From Bacillota bacterium (lineage in GTDB: Bacteria; Bacillota; Clostridia; Christensenellales; Aristaeellaceae), in assembly GCA_023396045.1 (NCBI GenBank), contig JAEWXD010000003.1:1-18930 (forward strand): a DNA stretch of 18,930 nucleotides. The letters are read 5' to 3'. Below are positions 6,609 through 13,883 of the stretch, piece by piece. Below the pieces are notes generated by a model. That model searched no databases, had not been told where the DNA came from, and was given only the letters and a program-made list of their open reading frames with translations. The translations under genes and the position numbers were made by a program. Numbering within the stretch: position 1 is the first letter of the stretch; the number at the start of each line of letters is the position of its first letter.

Positions 6609-6629
6609 GCATAAAATAACTCAGATTGT

Positions 6630-6665
6630 AGACAACCCCCTAAAAAGGGTTTGTCTATTTTATTT
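6630..6665 (+). terminator. Terminator of the PHP gene
   Basis: AGACAA (6630-6635) pairs with TTGTCT (6651-6656); after one mismatch, CCC pairs with GGG across an A-rich loop. ATTTTATTT follows. It lies 21 bases after the stop codon. Confidence 0.8.
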
Positions 6666-6897
6666 AGAAGAAAAAGAGAACAATGAGAAATAACAAAAAT
6701 ATATATAATTGAATAGAATTATCATTTGGAAAGAGCCTTCATGCGATATTCTTCATGTTTTGGGCAGCACAAATGAGCCATATATACTGTTCGTTTTACG
6801 CCTTTATACACTGTGTATCTATACCTATGGATTGCTTTGCATCGGCAAAGCTTCTTTTTGTTGTCTCTTTTTTCTATTCTATTATTCTTTCTATATT
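6666..6897. other. Gene-free AT-rich gap with a possible small RNA
   Basis: No convincing gene is present. An ORF of 85 codons (6709-6966, + strand) starts without a ribosome binding site, has an odd composition and runs into the end of the neighbouring gene. A TATAAT box at 6704-6709 and a hairpin GCTTTGC-ATCG-GCAAAGC (6834-6851) followed by TTCTTTTTG could bound a transcript of about 140 bases. No -35 box was found, so a small RNA is only a suggestion. Confidence 0.3.
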
Positions 6898-6929
6898 AAA
6901 AAAACCGTTCACTGCTTTGTAAACGGTTT
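6898..6929 (-). terminator. Terminator of the MBOAT-DHHW operon
   Basis: AAACCGTT (6902-6909) and AACGGTTT (6922-6929) form an 8-bp stem with a 12-base loop. Read on the minus strand, a run of seven T (complement of 6898-6904) overlaps the end of the stem. It lies 20 bases after the stop of the DHHW gene. Confidence 0.85.
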
Positions 6930-6948
6930 GCGCTCCTTCAGAGCTTTT

Positions 6949-8094
6949 TTATTGTTTGTTTTCTGATAATTGTTTTGCAGCATTTACAAGGGCATAGGTT
7001 CTATCTACACGTTCCGCATTTTCTACAATTACAATATTGGGCTTGTATGTTTCCATAATCGTTTCAATATCTTTAATATGGTCGCCCCAAATGATGAGCA
7101 CTTCATAAAAGCTTTCTGCCAAGTCGTCTATTAAATAATTGTTAAAGTAACTATCACCTAAAATGAGTAGCCTTGTTTTATTGTTTACAGTAGTATTGGT
7201 ATGAAAGCTGTGGCTGGGGTCTGGCAAAAAGGTTAATTTTTCATTTGTCAGTTTAGCTTTTGGGTTTTTAATAGCAAATTCTTCCAACCAATCTTCTTCA
7301 TGTATGCCACCAAAAAGTGTTTTGCCTTGGTCGGTAATGGTAATGTTGTAATCCTCTTCCTGCAACACATGAAAGCGGTTGTTAAAATCTTTGTTTAACT
7401 GCGCCATCAACACCTTGTAGGCAATATAGCCACCGCGAGGGGACCAGTGCGTTGGGTCGCCCCAAACGCTATAGGTAGGGTAGTTGGCTTTTTCTGCCAA
7501 AAGCTCTGCTTTTGGGGAAATAAGGGTTACATCGGTATTTTTTACGATAAAATCGTTAAAGGCATCTGTTTTGGAGATACCCGTTTTTTGTAAAACACTG
7601 ATAGGAAATTGTTCCGGGTAAATGGAATGCTTATCCCAAGCTTGATAGTAGTAAAATGCAGCACCCTTGCTTCTTATATAATCTGCCAATATCTGTATGC
7701 TATCGGCAATTTCTTGCAGTTTGGTTTCGGAATACAGGTTTTTGCGTTGGTAGTCTTTTAGAATTTCCGGGGTAGCATAGTTTAGCTCGCCTTTTGGCCC
7801 CAGGTACATGTTGGAATTGTTGGCAAGTACTCCAAAGCCATGGTATTGTATTTTGGCATTTTGTACCACCAGGCTATCACGAAAACCAATGTTATCATTT
7901 ACCCAGTTTTCAAAATCTGCTGTGAAATTTTTGTTCCACTCTTTATTTTCATTCCATAATTTGGCTTGTGCTGCCAAATACCTGTTTTCAGATTCGGATA
8001 TTTTTCGGTTCTCTAAATTGGTAAACAGCATGGGCACAAATAATAATAGAAGAAAAATAGCAACAAATATGATTTTTGAAATTTTTTGAAACAT
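6949..8094 (-). CDS. DHHW/AlgX-like SGNH-fold protein, partner of the MBOAT acyltransferase
   Basis: A 381-residue protein with one N-terminal membrane anchor (about 8-26) and an extracellular domain. Features of the DHHW/AlgX/AlgJ group are visible: SENRYLA (36-41), FENWVNDNIGFRDS (61-74), the WDKHSIYPE block (153-161), the DPTHWSPRGG block (213-222) with its Asp-His pair, and a GDSYFNN serine block (313-319). Relatives move acetyl groups from an MBOAT-delivered donor onto extracellular polysaccharides, so this is probably the second step of polymer O-acetylation outside the cell. The start at 8094 has an AGGAGGG site (complement of 8099-8105) that overlaps the TAG stop of the MBOAT gene; the gap is only 9 bases. 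The polymer is unknown because no glycan genes are nearby. Confidence 0.85.
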   Translation of the reverse strand: MFQKISKIIFVAIFLLLLFVPMLFTNLENRKISESENRYLAAQAKLWNENKEWNKNFTADFENWVNDNIGFRDSLVVQNAKIQYHGFGVLANNSNMYLGPKGELNYATPEILKDYQRKNLYSETKLQEIADSIQILADYIRSKGAAFYYYQAWDKHSIYPEQFPISVLQKTGISKTDAFNDFIVKNTDVTLISPKAELLAEKANYPTYSVWGDPTHWSPRGGYIAYKVLMAQLNKDFNNRFHVLQEEDYNITITDQGKTLFGGIHEEDWLEEFAIKNPKAKLTNEKLTFLPDPSHSFHTNTTVNNKTRLLILGDSYFNNYLIDDLAESFYEVLIIWGDHIKDIETIMETYKPNIVIVENAERVDRTYALVNAAKQLSENKQ

Positions 8095-8103
8095 ATTTCC
8101 CTC

Positions 8104-9510
8104 CTAAAATTGAAAATAAATAAATGGGTTGTAAGTACCGGAAACAATGCGTAACATGGCTGCATAGAATATACATAGCAATGCTGTGTATTTCAGTATA
8201 ACAAACAGCTTTTCAGGTAAATGTGCTTTTAGCAAGCCGGCGAATTTGGCAGGTAGGCAAGAGGCGAAGAAAATCCCTGCAAGCAGGATACACAAAGTCC
8301 ATCTATCTAAATACCAGAATAGAGTAAAACCCATATGTTCCGGGTTTATCAGGTTAAACATGCTCAAAATATAAATCAAAGCCCATTTGATGCTGGGTGC
8401 TCTAAACAACACCCAACCAAAGTGAACCACTACAAGCGTATATAGGCTCATGAGCATGGACTTTGTTTTGGAGCTTGGTGCGCTTGGTTTAGAACCCTTG
8501 CGCAAAAAGCGTTCTATCAAAATAAAAAATCCATGATATAGACCCCATGCAATAAATTGCCAATTCGCGCCATGCCAAATTCCGGTAAGCAAAAATACAA
8601 TGCCCAGGTTGCGGTAGGTGTGCTTACGATTGCCACCCAGGGGAATGTATACATAATCTCTAAACCAGGTAGAAAGAGAAATATGCCATCTGCGCCAAAA
8701 CTCGGTAATGCTTTTTGCAATGTAGGGTAAGTTGAAGTTTTCTATGAAGTGGAAGCCAAACATTCTGCCAAGGCCGATGGCCATATCGCTATAACCGGAA
8801 AAATCAAAGTAAATTTGTAAGCTATAGGCTATGCTGCCAAGCCAAGCAATGCTCCAAGAGTTGCCGGCAGGGCCGTTGCTCCAAATGGCGTCTACCGTAA
8901 CGGCCATGGTGTTGGCAATAACGGCTTTCTTGGCAAGGCCTATAATAAAGCGCTCTATACCACTGCTAAAATCTTCTAAAGTAACGGTTCTGTTGTTAAT
9001 TTCTTCGGCAACGTCTTTATAGCGCACAATAGGGCCGGCAATCAGCTGGGGGAATAGTACAATATACAGCCCCATCATAAAAATATTTTTCTGTACAGGC
9101 ACATCTTCTCTATATACGTCTACTACATAGCTCATACCTTGGAAGGTAAAAAAGCTAATACCTATGGGCAATATAATGTTATACAGCGAAATATTAAGCC
9201 CTGTAAGCCTGTTTAGACTTTGTATGGTAAAATCAAAATATTTAAAATAAAACAGCACCAATAAATTAAGGGCTACTGTGCACGCCAAAATAAGTTTTTT
9301 ATGTTTTTCAAAATGAGTGAGCAGCATCGCTCCACAGTAGTTAATCACAATGTTGAGTACAATAATCCATACATAATGGGGTTGAGACCACGCAAAAAAC
9401 AACAGGCTTACCAAGAGCAGCCAATAGTTTTTAATTTTGCCTAATATATAATAGCCAAGCAAGGTGCAGGGCAAAAATACAAATAAAAATAAAGTGGAAC
9501 TAAATACCAT
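8104..9510 (-). CDS. MBOAT-family membrane O-acyltransferase (AlgI/DltB-like)
   Basis: A 468-residue polytopic membrane protein. It has the typical order of the family: LPIGISFFTFQGMSYVVDVY (114-133), FPQLIAGPIVRY (153-164), YFDFSGYSDMAIGLGRMFGF (234-253), FWRRWHISLSTWFRDYVYIP (271-290), and LTGIWHGANWQFIAWG (308-323). The WHGANW histidine (H313) is the conserved catalytic candidate, with H276 also conserved in the family. It would carry an acyl group, usually acetyl, across the membrane for the DHHW protein encoded next. The ATG at 9510 is chosen because an AGGAGA site precedes it and translation from there gives the usual MVFSSTLFLFVFLP start; an upstream ATG at 9567 adds 19 residues without a good site. 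It is transcribed divergently from birA across a 145-base gap. Confidence 0.92.
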   Translation of the reverse strand: MVFSSTLFLFVFLPCTLLGYYILGKIKNYWLLLVSLLFFAWSQPHYVWIIVLNIVINYCGAMLLTHFEKHKKLILACTVALNLLVLFYFKYFDFTIQSLNRLTGLNISLYNIILPIGISFFTFQGMSYVVDVYREDVPVQKNIFMMGLYIVLFPQLIAGPIVRYKDVAEEINNRTVTLEDFSSGIERFIIGLAKKAVIANTMAVTVDAIWSNGPAGNSWSIAWLGSIAYSLQIYFDFSGYSDMAIGLGRMFGFHFIENFNLPYIAKSITEFWRRWHISLSTWFRDYVYIPLGGNRKHTYRNLGIVFLLTGIWHGANWQFIAWGLYHGFFILIERFLRKGSKPSAPSSKTKSMLMSLYTLVVVHFGWVLFRAPSIKWALIYILSMFNLINPEHMGFTLFWYLDRWTLCILLAGIFFASCLPAKFAGLLKAHLPEKLFVILKYTALLCIFYAAMLRIVSGTYNPFIYFQF

Positions 9511-9584
9511 GTTTTCTCCTAACGTAAATGTAACATACAAAATATAGTATAGCATAAAACACTGCATATTTGCTAAAAATAGAA

Positions 9585-9616
9585 TTGTAAACTAAAATAA
9601 TAATTGTGGTTTACAA
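9585..9616. promoter_or_regulatory. BirA box (biotin operator)
   Basis: TTGTAAAC (9585-9592) and GTTTACAA (9609-9616) form a perfect 8-bp inverted repeat with a 16-base spacer. Half-sites and spacing match the known BirA operator type. It lies 39 bases before birA, and its right half contains the -35 box of the birA promoter, so a bound BirA dimer would block RNA polymerase. It is also 74 bases from the divergent MBOAT start. Confidence 0.9.
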
Positions 9617-9638
9617 ATTGTTTTAAAGCGCGTATACT
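9610..9638 (+). promoter_or_regulatory. Promoter of birA-bioY
   Basis: TTTACA (9610-9615) and TATACT (9633-9638) are 17 bases apart. The -35 box lies inside the right half of the BirA operator. GGAGGTG (9644-9650) then serves as the ribosome binding site of birA. Confidence 0.75.
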
Positions 9639-9655
9639 GGCATGGAGGTGAAACC

Positions 9656-10612
9656 ATGCAAATAAGTGAAATGATTTTAGAACAGTTAATAAGTGCCAAC
9701 GGCTTTGTGTCTGGGCAAGCCCTTGCCAAATATACACAAATCAGCCGTATGGCGGTTTGGAAGCATATACAAGCCTTGCAAGCGCAGGGCTACCATATAG
9801 AAGCAGAACATGGCAAAGGCTACATACTATACTGTGATAAAGATGTACTTTCTCAAAGCTGTTTGCAAGCAGAAAGCCGTGGCAAGTATCAATTTACGGT
9901 AAAGCCAAGCAGCCCTTCTACGAATGAAGAATTGCGTGCCATGGCAAATGAATGTAAGGAAGGCACGATTTTGCTTGCAAATATGCAAAGCAAGGGCAAA
10001 GGCCGTATGGGCAGAAGCTTTTTTTCACCGGGGGATAGTGGCATTTATATGAGCATTTTGCTCAAACCACAAATGGAAGCAAGCTGTGCCTCAAGCCTTA
10101 CTGCCCTCTGTGCCGTGGCAGTGAGCGAAGCCGGTGCCCAGGTGCTGGGTGTAGAAACGCAGATCAAATGGGTGAATGACCTGTATTACCAATACAAAAA
10201 AGTTTGTGGCATATTGTGCGAGGCAAGCTACAATATGGAAAACGCAAGCCTTGATTATGTGGTGGTGGGTATAGGCATCAACCTATATGCACCCAAGGAA
10301 AATTTTCCTGCAGAATTGCAAAGCATTGCAGGGGCATTGCGCACAGAACAAGTATTGGGCCTAAAAAATAAGCTTGTACTTGCCATTGCCAATGCATTTT
10401 TTGCAGAATATGAAAATTTTCATAATAGTGATTTTCAAGCACGATATAAAGCGCGATGTTTTGTGTTAGGCAGGGATATTACGGTGCATAAGGCAGGGCA
10501 GGCAATGCTTGCCAAAGCCTTGGATATCAATGAACAATGTGCCTTGCTGGTAGAGTACAGCAATGGTATGCAAGAATTTTTAAATGCAGGGGAGATAAGC
10601 ATTCGTCTATGA
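9656..10612 (+). CDS. birA: Bifunctional biotin ligase and biotin-operon repressor
   Basis: A 318-residue protein of the two-function type. Residues 1-60 form a winged helix-turn-helix (VSGQALAKYTQISRMAVWKH, 18-37, then the wing at EHGKGY). The catalytic domain has GKGRMGRSFFSP (114-125), the biotinyl-AMP binding loop, KWVNDL (171-176), and GILCE (185-189) with the preceding lysine pair K181-K182. A small C-terminal domain (from about 270) completes it. It activates biotin with ATP and attaches it to carboxylase subunits; when loaded with biotinyl-AMP but lacking acceptor it binds DNA. The BirA box in front of the gene indicates self-control. The stop codon overlaps the bioY start as ATGA. 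Confidence 0.95.
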   Translation: MQISEMILEQLISANGFVSGQALAKYTQISRMAVWKHIQALQAQGYHIEAEHGKGYILYCDKDVLSQSCLQAESRGKYQFTVKPSSPSTNEELRAMANECKEGTILLANMQSKGKGRMGRSFFSPGDSGIYMSILLKPQMEASCASSLTALCAVAVSEAGAQVLGVETQIKWVNDLYYQYKKVCGILCEASYNMENASLDYVVVGIGINLYAPKENFPAELQSIAGALRTEQVLGLKNKLVLAIANAFFAEYENFHNSDFQARYKARCFVLGRDITVHKAGQAMLAKALDINEQCALLVEYSNGMQEFLNAGEISIRL

Positions 10613-11133
10613 AAACTTTACATATGGCTCAAATAGCCTTGGCAGCAGCTTCTATCAGTATTTGCGCTTGGATCAGCATTCCTTCGGTTGTACCCTTTAC
10701 TTTGCAAAGTTTTGCAATATTTTTTATTTTGCTTTTGCTTGGGGGCAAAAAAGGCACGATGGCAGTGGCACTTTATCTATTGCTTGGTGCTGTGGGTTTG
10801 CCTGTATTTGCCGGCTTTAAAGGAGGCATTTCTGCACTCTTTGGTATTACCGGCGGCTATATTTGGGGATTTTTGCTGATGGCTTTGTTGTATTGGGTTA
10901 CAGAAAAATATTCGTGTTTTTCTGTGCTTCGCTTAGGGATCGGCCTTATGCTCTTATATGCTTTCGGTTCTGCGTGGTTTATGTTGTTATATACGCAAAG
11001 CAAAGGCGCTATCAGTATTATGGCGGTACTTTCTTTAACCGTGTTCCCTTTTGTAATACCCGATTTGCTTAAGCTGTTCTTAGCGTGGATGGTTTCTAAA
11101 CGCGTGCAAAAGGCTTTAAACAGATATTTATAA
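10609..11133 (+). CDS. bioY: Biotin transporter substrate-binding subunit BioY
   Basis: A 174-residue integral membrane protein with about six hydrophobic segments. The BioY core is clear: SIPSVVPFTLQSFAIFF (22-38), then LYLLLGAVGLPVFAGFKGGI and GITGGYIWGF. BioY is the S component of energy-coupling-factor transporters and imports biotin; in many Bacillota it shares the A, A' and T subunits encoded elsewhere, and no such genes are in this window. The start overlaps the birA stop by 4 bases, so translation is coupled; a GGGGAG site lies 13 bases upstream, somewhat far. Control is through the BirA box upstream of birA. No biotin-synthesis genes are nearby, which suggests the cell relies on uptake. 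Confidence 0.93.
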   Translation: MKTLHMAQIALAAASISICAWISIPSVVPFTLQSFAIFFILLLLGGKKGTMAVALYLLLGAVGLPVFAGFKGGISALFGITGGYIWGFLLMALLYWVTEKYSCFSVLRLGIGLMLLYAFGSAWFMLLYTQSKGAISIMAVLSLTVFPFVIPDLLKLFLAWMVSKRVQKALNRYL

Positions 11134-11163
11134 AACATTTGTATTTTGCTTTTTATTGGCGGT

Positions 11164-11188
11164 AAAATATTGCCCATGCAGTATTTTT
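11164..11188 (+). terminator. Terminator of birA-bioY
   Basis: AAAATATTGC (11164-11173) pairs with GCAGTATTTT (11178-11187) with one G-U pair and a 4-base loop. The T-tract is part of the 3' arm. It lies 30 bases after the bioY stop. Confidence 0.65.
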
Positions 11189-11322
11189 AAATATTATAAA
11201 CGTCTACATTTACCAATAAATAAATGAATAATGTTGTTTTTAACGATAACAAGAATGCATTCCATAAGCCGAAGTATTGCATACTATTCCCATTGTTCAA
11301 TAAAACGGCATAAAATACACGG

Positions 11323-11355
11323 AAATCTATGCAAAGGGCATAGATTTTTTGCTTT
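11323..11355 (+). terminator. Second terminator-like hairpin before the BMP gene
   Basis: AAATCTATGC (11323-11332) pairs perfectly with GCATAGATTT (11338-11347) across a 5-base loop, with six T (11345-11350) and then GCTTTTT. It lies 190 bases past bioY and about 75 bases before the BMP promoter, so it may insulate the BMP gene or end an unseen short transcript from the 11189-11322 gap, in which I see no gene. Confidence 0.7.
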
Positions 11356-11422
11356 TTATACCAAAAACACAAACGTTAATATCAATTTATATAAAAAAAC
11401 ACATATTTTTTGCAGAAAAGTA

Positions 11423-11450
11423 TTGCAATCTGTAAAAATATATGTATAAT
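11423..11450 (+). promoter_or_regulatory. Promoter of the BMP-family gene
   Basis: TTGCAA (11423-11428) and a perfect TATAAT (11445-11450) are 16 bases apart. The start codon follows 77 bases later. Confidence 0.65.
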
Positions 11451-11469
11451 AATTACATAAACAAGAAAA

Positions 11470-11504
11470 TTGTTCGTGTTTATTAGATTTGAACAAAAGT
11501 TCGT
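11470..11504. promoter_or_regulatory. Possible operator in the BMP leader
   Basis: TTGTTC (11470-11475) and GAACAA (11491-11496) form an inverted repeat with 15 bases between. GAAC-AAAA-GTTC (11491-11502) is a second one, and GTTCGT occurs twice, at 11472 and 11499. The site lies just after the promoter, where a repressor could block transcription. The regulator is unknown. Confidence 0.3.
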
Positions 11505-11527
11505 AAAACATTTGGAGGAAGATACCT

Positions 11528-12616
11528 ATGTTTAAAAAAGTATTGGCACTTTGCTTTGCATTGATGTTGGCAGTAAGCACTCTTGCCTTGGCAGACTTTG
11601 CACCCATCGCAAAAGAAGATTTGAAAATCGGCTTTATTTTTATTGGCGATGTAACCGATGGCGGCTATAACACAGCCCACTACAACGGTTTAATAAAAGC
11701 CATTGAAGCCGTTGGTGTAACAGAAGCACAAGTATTAAGTAAAACCAACGTTCCGGAGGACGCATCTGTAGAAGCGGCAGCTCGTGAACTCATTGAAGCC
11801 GGTTGCCAGGTAGTATTCGGCAATAGCTATGGTTACCAAAACTTTTTTGAAGAATTGGCAGAAGAATTCCCGGAAACCATTTTCTTACACGTTTCCGGCA
11901 CCAAAAGCAACGATGTAAACTTCAGCAACTACTATGCAACCTTGTTTGAAGGCAGATACCTCACCGGTATTGCTGCCGGCTTGAAAACCAAAACAAATAA
12001 ATTGGGTTTTGTTGGCGCGCAAGACAATGCAGAAGTAAACGGTGGTATCAACGCTTTCTACTTAGGTGCAAAAAGCGTAAACCCAAATGTAGAGGTGATT
12101 GTAAAATATACAAACAGCTGGTACGATCCAACCTTGGAACGCCAAACGGCAGAAGCCTTGATTGCCGCCGGTTGTGATGTTATTGCCCAGCATTGCGATA
12201 CAAGCAACCCGCAAGTAGCAGCCCAAGAAAACGGTGTATTCGGTTGCGGTACCGGTACAGATATGACAGAAGCAGCGCCGGACGCGCATTTAACCGCCAT
12301 GGTATTCCATTGGGAAAACGCCATTACCCCTTACCTGCAACAAATCATTGACGGCACCTTTAAGCCGGAAAATAAACTCTATGGTTTGGCAGATGGCACT
12401 GTAGACATCTCACCGTTGAGCAAAAACGTTGCAGAAGGTACAGAAGAAGCCATTGCCAAAGCCAAAGAAGGGATAGTAAACGGCACATTGGATATGTTTG
12501 CAGGCCCTCTGAACGATAACAAAGGCAATGTATTGGTTAAAGAAGGCGAAAGCCTCAGCCGTGCACAAGTTGCTTTTGAAATAGTGCAACTCTTGGAAGG
12601 CATCAAAGTAGAATAA
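11528..12616 (+). CDS. BMP-family periplasmic-type substrate-binding protein without lipobox
   Basis: A 362-residue exported protein with the BMP/PnrA-like fold: the start of the mature part reads KIGFIFIGDVTDGGYNTAHY (33-52), followed by AARELIEAGCQVVFGNSYGY, then a hinge region at GFVGAQDNAEVNGGINAFYLG and QHCDTSNPQVAAQENGVF in domain 2. Family members bind nucleosides (PnrA-type) or related ligands for an ABC importer. The signal peptide (MFKKVLALCFALMLA, cleavage near LALA-DFAP) lacks a lipobox, while most Gram-positive members are lipoproteins. LALC at 6-9 is too early and has Leu before Cys. No permease or ATPase genes are nearby. GGAGG at 11514-11518 is the ribosome binding site, and a strong terminator follows. 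Confidence 0.88.
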   Translation: MFKKVLALCFALMLAVSTLALADFAPIAKEDLKIGFIFIGDVTDGGYNTAHYNGLIKAIEAVGVTEAQVLSKTNVPEDASVEAAARELIEAGCQVVFGNSYGYQNFFEELAEEFPETIFLHVSGTKSNDVNFSNYYATLFEGRYLTGIAAGLKTKTNKLGFVGAQDNAEVNGGINAFYLGAKSVNPNVEVIVKYTNSWYDPTLERQTAEALIAAGCDVIAQHCDTSNPQVAAQENGVFGCGTGTDMTEAAPDAHLTAMVFHWENAITPYLQQIIDGTFKPENKLYGLADGTVDISPLSKNVAEGTEEAIAKAKEGIVNGTLDMFAGPLNDNKGNVLVKEGESLSRAQVAFEIVQLLEGIKVE

Positions 12617-12641
12617 TAATCTCCCTTCATAAAAACAAAGG

Positions 12642-12669
12642 CTCCTGCTCTATGGCAGGAGTTTTTAAA
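12642..12669 (+). terminator. Terminator of the BMP gene
   Basis: CTCCTGC (12642-12648) pairs with GCAGGAG (12655-12661) across a 6-base loop, followed by five T. It lies 25 bases after the stop codon. Confidence 0.9.
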
Positions 12670-12931
12670 TAAAACAGAAATAATTGCATACATTTTATAT
12701 ATAATCATGTATCATAGATTTATGTATAATATGTTAGAATGTAATGAAAATATAGTGTTGGCAAATTATATTTTATCTACAATATATGTTGTTTTTTCAT
12801 TTGCAGCTTTATTATTTTAAAGCTTAAAAAGGAACAAGTGCGAAGTTTTCTTATATCATAGGTATTATTTATTCTTTTGTTCGGAATAGTATTATTGAGA
12901 GAGAAAACTGAGAATTTGCTGAGGTGAAAAA
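12670..12931. other. AT-rich gap before the Nudix gene
   Basis: No gene was found. Several TATAAT-like boxes occur (for example near 12722-12732), but no clear -35 partner. A change to much more AT-rich DNA begins here, which may mark the left edge of an inserted accessory segment. Confidence 0.4.
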
Positions 12932-13357
12932 GTGGAAGTAAAATTTTACGATAGTATCACAGATGAATTGTTGAAATTTGCAGTTATTATTTCTAAATAT
13001 AATGGCAAGTGGGTATTTTGTAAGCATAAGGAACGAGATACTTTTGAGGTGCCGGGAGGTCGTAGAGAAGCAAATGAGAGCATTGACGAAACAGCAAGAC
13101 GAGAATTGCTTGAAGAAACAGGAGCAACAAAATTCGTAATAAGACCTATTTGTGTTTATTCTGTTACAGGTAAATCCGGAGTTGATGATTCGTGTGAAGA
13201 ATCTTTTGGAATGCTATATTTTGCAGATATTACAGCGTTTGAGGAAGATTTACATAGTGAGATCGAGAAGATCGTTCTACTTGATGAACTTCCCACAGAA
13301 TGGACTTATCCATTCATTCAACCTTTATTGATTGAAGAATATGAGAGAAGATTATAA
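12932..13357 (+). CDS. Nudix hydrolase
   Basis: A 141-residue protein with a complete Nudix box, GX5EX7REUXEEXGU, at residues 43-65: G43, E49, R57-E58, E61-E62 and G64 are all in place. The enzyme would cut a nucleoside diphosphate linked to another group (X); the substrate cannot be read from sequence. The start is GTG, supported by GAGGTG (12921-12926), 5 bases before it. It is more AT-rich than the genes to the left, lies in an accessory-looking segment, and is followed by a terminator with a stem similar to that of the next gene pair. Cargo of a mobile element is a reasonable guess. Confidence 0.88.
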   Translation: MEVKFYDSITDELLKFAVIISKYNGKWVFCKHKERDTFEVPGGRREANESIDETARRELLEETGATKFVIRPICVYSVTGKSGVDDSCEESFGMLYFADITAFEEDLHSEIEKIVLLDELPTEWTYPFIQPLLIEEYERRL

Positions 13358-13414
13358 ATTCCGATTTATCCAAGCAAAACAATTTAATACAAGCTATAAC
13401 ATAGTATTTTACGA

Positions 13415-13447
13415 AACAGTAAATCAAATTGATTTGCTGTTTTTTTT
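13415..13447 (+). terminator. Terminator of the Nudix gene
   Basis: AACAG (13415-13419), T-G pair, and AAATCA (13421-13426) pair with TGATTT (13430-13435) and CTGTT (13437-13441), followed by T through 13447. The stem sequence resembles the terminator at 14353-14382. Confidence 0.85.
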
Positions 13448-13457
13448 ATTGCTCAAA

Positions 13458-13600
13458 ACTTGAAAGAAGAAACAAGAAAAATGAAAACCATAAATGAAAA
13501 TATTAACGGCAGAAAAAAGTTAAAACCTGTATAGAGAAATTACAGGAACGCTCAAAAGAATTGAAACAGGGCAAGAATAAAGATTTTCAACCTTAGAAAA
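13458..13600 (+). pseudogene. Decayed mobile-element remnant (TnpW-like start)
   Basis: The 32 bases at 13458-13489 match 14409-14440, the start region of the TnpW-like ORF, at about 26 of 32 positions. In the matching frame both encode Leu-X-Arg-Arg-X-Lys, but this copy soon meets a TGA stop. Farther on, short out-of-frame pieces (starting MKTINENINGRKKLKPV at 13480 and then EKLQERSKELKQGKNK in another frame) look like a broken Lys-rich ORF. CCTGTA/TACAGG (13526-13546) forms an inverted repeat. No intact gene is present between 13358 and 13684. Confidence 0.35.
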
Positions 13601-13613
13601 AAGGAAAGTATAC

Positions 13614-13642
13614 TTGACATTTTTGATGGTAATGATTACACT
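13614..13642 (+). promoter_or_regulatory. Promoter of the XRE/membrane-protein pair
   Basis: TTGACA (13614-13619) and TACACT (13637-13642) have the ideal 17-base spacing. Confidence 0.75.
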
Positions 13643-13649
13643 AAATGTA

Positions 13650-13659
13650 AAGTTAACTT
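13650..13659. promoter_or_regulatory. Palindromic operator candidate
   Basis: AAGTTAACTT is a perfect 10-base palindrome eight bases past the -10 box, at or just after the expected transcription start. This is a normal place for self-repression by the small XRE protein encoded next. Confidence 0.45.
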
Positions 13660-13684
13660 GTCGTTTTGTAGGAGGTGGTGTAAT

Positions 13685-13882
13685 GTGAAGAACAGACTTG
13701 AGGAAATAAGAAAAGAAAAAGGCATAACGCAAGAAGAATTGGCCTCTGTTCTTGAAGTTTCAAGGCAAACAATTGGTTCTTTAGAAAACGGTAGATATAA
13801 TCCTTCCATTATTTTGGCTTTTAAAATTGCTAAGTATTTTTGTTTAACCGTTGAAGATATTTTTATTTATGAGGAGGAATAA
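13685..13882 (+). CDS. Small XRE-family regulator
   Basis: A 65-residue protein that is almost entirely a helix-turn-helix domain: ITQEELASVLEVSRQTIGSLENGRYNPS covers the two DNA-binding helices, and LTVEDIFIYEEE is the typical end. This matches the small regulators of the YgzD-like type that are usually encoded before a membrane protein gene. The start is GTG at 13685, nine bases after AGGAGG (13670-13675); an ATG two bases earlier is out of frame and stops at once. The stop codon is separated from the next start by a single base, so the two genes are one operon. The palindrome upstream may be its target. Confidence 0.87.
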   Translation: MKNRLEEIRKEKGITQEELASVLEVSRQTIGSLENGRYNPSIILAFKIAKYFCLTVEDIFIYEEE

Positions 13883-13883
13883 G

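Noticed and set aside
6709..6966. Plus-strand ORF of 85 codons
   Set aside because: No ribosome binding site, unusual composition, and it overlaps a minus-strand terminator and the end of the DHHW gene.
11134..11527. Riboswitch before the BMP gene
   Set aside because: The 11323-11350 hairpin is a simple stem with a T-tract; the conserved core of a purine or other known riboswitch was not seen.
11545..11557. Lipobox LALC in the BMP signal peptide
   Set aside because: The Cys is at residue 9, before the hydrophobic core ends, and Leu precedes it instead of Gly or Ala.
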